This document shows positions 62,563 through 64,000 of a DNA stretch of 64,000 bases, piece after piece. Both the position numbers and the translations under genes were made by a program. Below the pieces are notes generated by a model. It did not search any database, had not been told where the DNA came from, and saw only the letters and a list, made by a program, of their open reading frames with translations. Position 1 is the stretch's first letter, and each line of letters starts with the position of its first letter. Source of the DNA: Tritrichomonas musculus (Eukaryota; Parabasalia; Tritrichomonadida; Tritrichomonadidae); NCBI GenBank assembly GCA_039105265.1, contig JAPFFF010000036.1, positions 124,001 through 188,000 on the forward strand. The letters run 5' to 3'.

Positions 62563-64000
62563 TATAAATTATCTCTTCAAGAAAATAAATTAGCAGATGA
62601 TAAGCACGAATTTAAATTATTAATTCATTTTATTGCAAGTATATCAGATAATTATTATCGAAAATCGAATTTTATTTGAATAATTAATTTCCAAGAAGAC
62701 ATAAAAAATAATTATTCAAATAAAGAAATTTTTAATATATTTAAAAACAACAAACAAATTCTTCTTTTTCTTTTTGAACAAAAGATTGTGGAATTTGATC
62801 AATCAATTCGTAATGCAATATCAACAGACGATTACTCCAAAAAATCCTATTTACAATATTTTTCACCAGAAATTGATTCCAATGCGCCATTACCAGAAAA
62901 TTTTGAAAATGATAGAAAAAGAGGTGAAAATGAGCATTACATTTGTACATTAATTCAAAAAGATTCAATTGAGGACTTCATAACTTTTGTTAACAAAAAT
63001 AATTATTTACTCAAATCAACAATTGAGCCATCAATATATGAAACAAACTCATTTTTATTAGAGAACGAAAGTCCAACTTTAATTGAATACTCAGTTTTCT
63101 ATGGGTCTGTTCAAATATTCAAATATTTAATATTAAATGGAGTTGAATTAACTTCATCTTTGTGGCTTTTTGGAATTCATGGTCGAAATCCAGAAATCAT
63201 TCATCTTCTTGAAGAAAACAAAATCCAGCCAGAAATAGAAATCGAAGTTAAAACAAAATCAAATTATAGCACATAGAAGAAAAAAACCGTTTCATATGAA
63301 GAATGTTATTTTAGATCAATCCAATTTCATCACAATGAAATGAAAGAATATATTGAAAATAATTATTTAACAAATAATGATTCTTATGCATATAAAGTGT
63401 TATTGCCGAGCATTAAAAACTATTATTTCGAGTTTTTTGAAGATGATTTGATTGATAATTTGGAACCAGCCTTCCACGAATTATGCAAATATGTCAATTT
63501 TTATATTATTAAAACAATCATCGAGAATATGGAAATCGACATAAATTCAATTAAAGATAATAAAGCAGCATTGATAATTGCAGTTGAAGATGAAAATATA
63601 GATTTAGTTCAACTTTTGCTAACGAATGAAAAGTAGTATATAAATCTTTCAACAGAACATTTATCAATAAATCAATATAGAAATAAATATTCCGAGAAAA
63701 TTGCACCATTTTTTCTTGCTGTTGAAAAAGAAAATCTTGAAATTATTAAATTATTTTTAAAACATGAAAAAATTGATATAAATTGCCTAAATAAAGTGGT
63801 TTATCACAGTGAACAAGAGGGAGAAACAGAAGATGATGATAAAGAAGAATATAGTGAATGTGATGCACAAGAATGTAGCTATGATTTATATGAACCTATG
63901 AATAATTCAGAAGAATATAGAGATCCTTCAATAACAACTATAAAAAGGAAATAATGATATTATTCAACTTTTGCTAGAAAATGAAAAAATTGATTCAAAT
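62563..64000 (+). pseudogene. DUF3447/ankyrin gene, broken, running off the window
   Basis: The N-terminal half is the helical DUF3447-type region frequent in trichomonads: NKLADDKHEFKLLIHFIASI, YYSNKEIFNIFKNN-like (NNYSNKEIFNIFKNNKQILL), KSYLQYFSPEIDSN. Ankyrin units follow (AALIIAVEDENIDLVQLLLT, FFLAVEKENLEIIKLFLKHE). All of 62581-63951 lies in one frame, but it is interrupted by stops at 62677 (TGA), 63274 and 63634 (both TAG). After 63949 it changes frame (NNDIIQLLLENEKIDSN). Four breaks in about 480 codons indicate a pseudogene. The 3' end lies beyond the window. Confidence 0.78.

Noticed and set aside
63274-63636. In-frame TAG codons in otherwise open ankyrin and SEL1 frames, suggesting stop recoding.
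   Set aside because: The Myb gene ends in TAG, the same relics also contain TGA and frame changes, and the neighbouring intact genes use ordinary stops. Pseudogenes or base errors explain this better.

Overview
The window reads as nuclear DNA of a parabasalid protist, most likely a Tritrichomonas-type trichomonad. The DNA is very AT-rich, every gene I can read is an uninterrupted frame, and the gene families are ones typical of trichomonads: an IBP39-like initiator-binding protein, a small R2R3 Myb, BTB-like proteins joined to RCC1, discoidin or glycine-rich tails, DUF3447/ankyrin and SEL1 families, a BspA-like LRR fragment, and divergent kinases. The genus is inferred from these families, not from any marker gene.

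Layout. 1-10.7 kb is mostly mobile DNA around three genes or gene relics: a Myb factor (2928-3605), a dead kinase-SEL1 gene (about 5340-6500) and the SNARE Ykt6 (6903-7475). Four hAT-type elements with perfect 8-bp target duplications lie here, three of them almost back to back at 8465-10676. 12-20.6 kb holds a Rab GTPase, a TTAA-flanked MITE, a BspA fragment, a BTB/RCC1 gene split by a frameshift, ankyrin and PLP-decarboxylase pseudogenes, and a UBA protein. 20.9-23.6 kb is a decayed multicopy trichomonad gene with a mariner inserted in it. 23.7-33.5 kb carries a pseudokinase, a GNAT relic, the initiator-binding protein, a C2-coiled-coil-kinase and a 1041-residue membrane protein with a lipase-like C-terminus. 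33.8-44.6 kb has ankyrin, BTB-discoidin, SEL1 and BTB-glycine-rich genes or relics, plus two inverted-repeat elements. 45-49.3 kb has a ubiquitin-like protein, an auxin-efflux-carrier-type transporter and a bromodomain protein.

50.79-57.51 kb is the most striking object. It is a Tc1/mariner-pogo-type DNA transposon flanked by TA, with terminal inverted repeats of about 1.05 kb. Its transposase remnant carries a SANT/Myb-like segment. The left repeat is interrupted by a 1.1-kb Mutator-like element with an 8-9-bp target duplication, and the right repeat preserves the empty site. After it come a long-inverted-repeat element sitting inside a poly-T tract (58403-59135), a PLAC8 protein, a secreted endonuclease I, a SEL1 relic, and a broken DUF3447/ankyrin gene that runs off the end of the window.

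As a whole the window is a mix of intact single genes with housekeeping or signalling roles (Ykt6, Rab, Myb, initiator-binding, bromodomain) and expanded families that are often decaying, with many small DNA transposons between them. No operons, CRISPR arrays, rRNA genes or intact tRNAs were seen. The word ACTTTTTGA and its complement recur far more often than base composition predicts, often within about 150 bases upstream of start codons.
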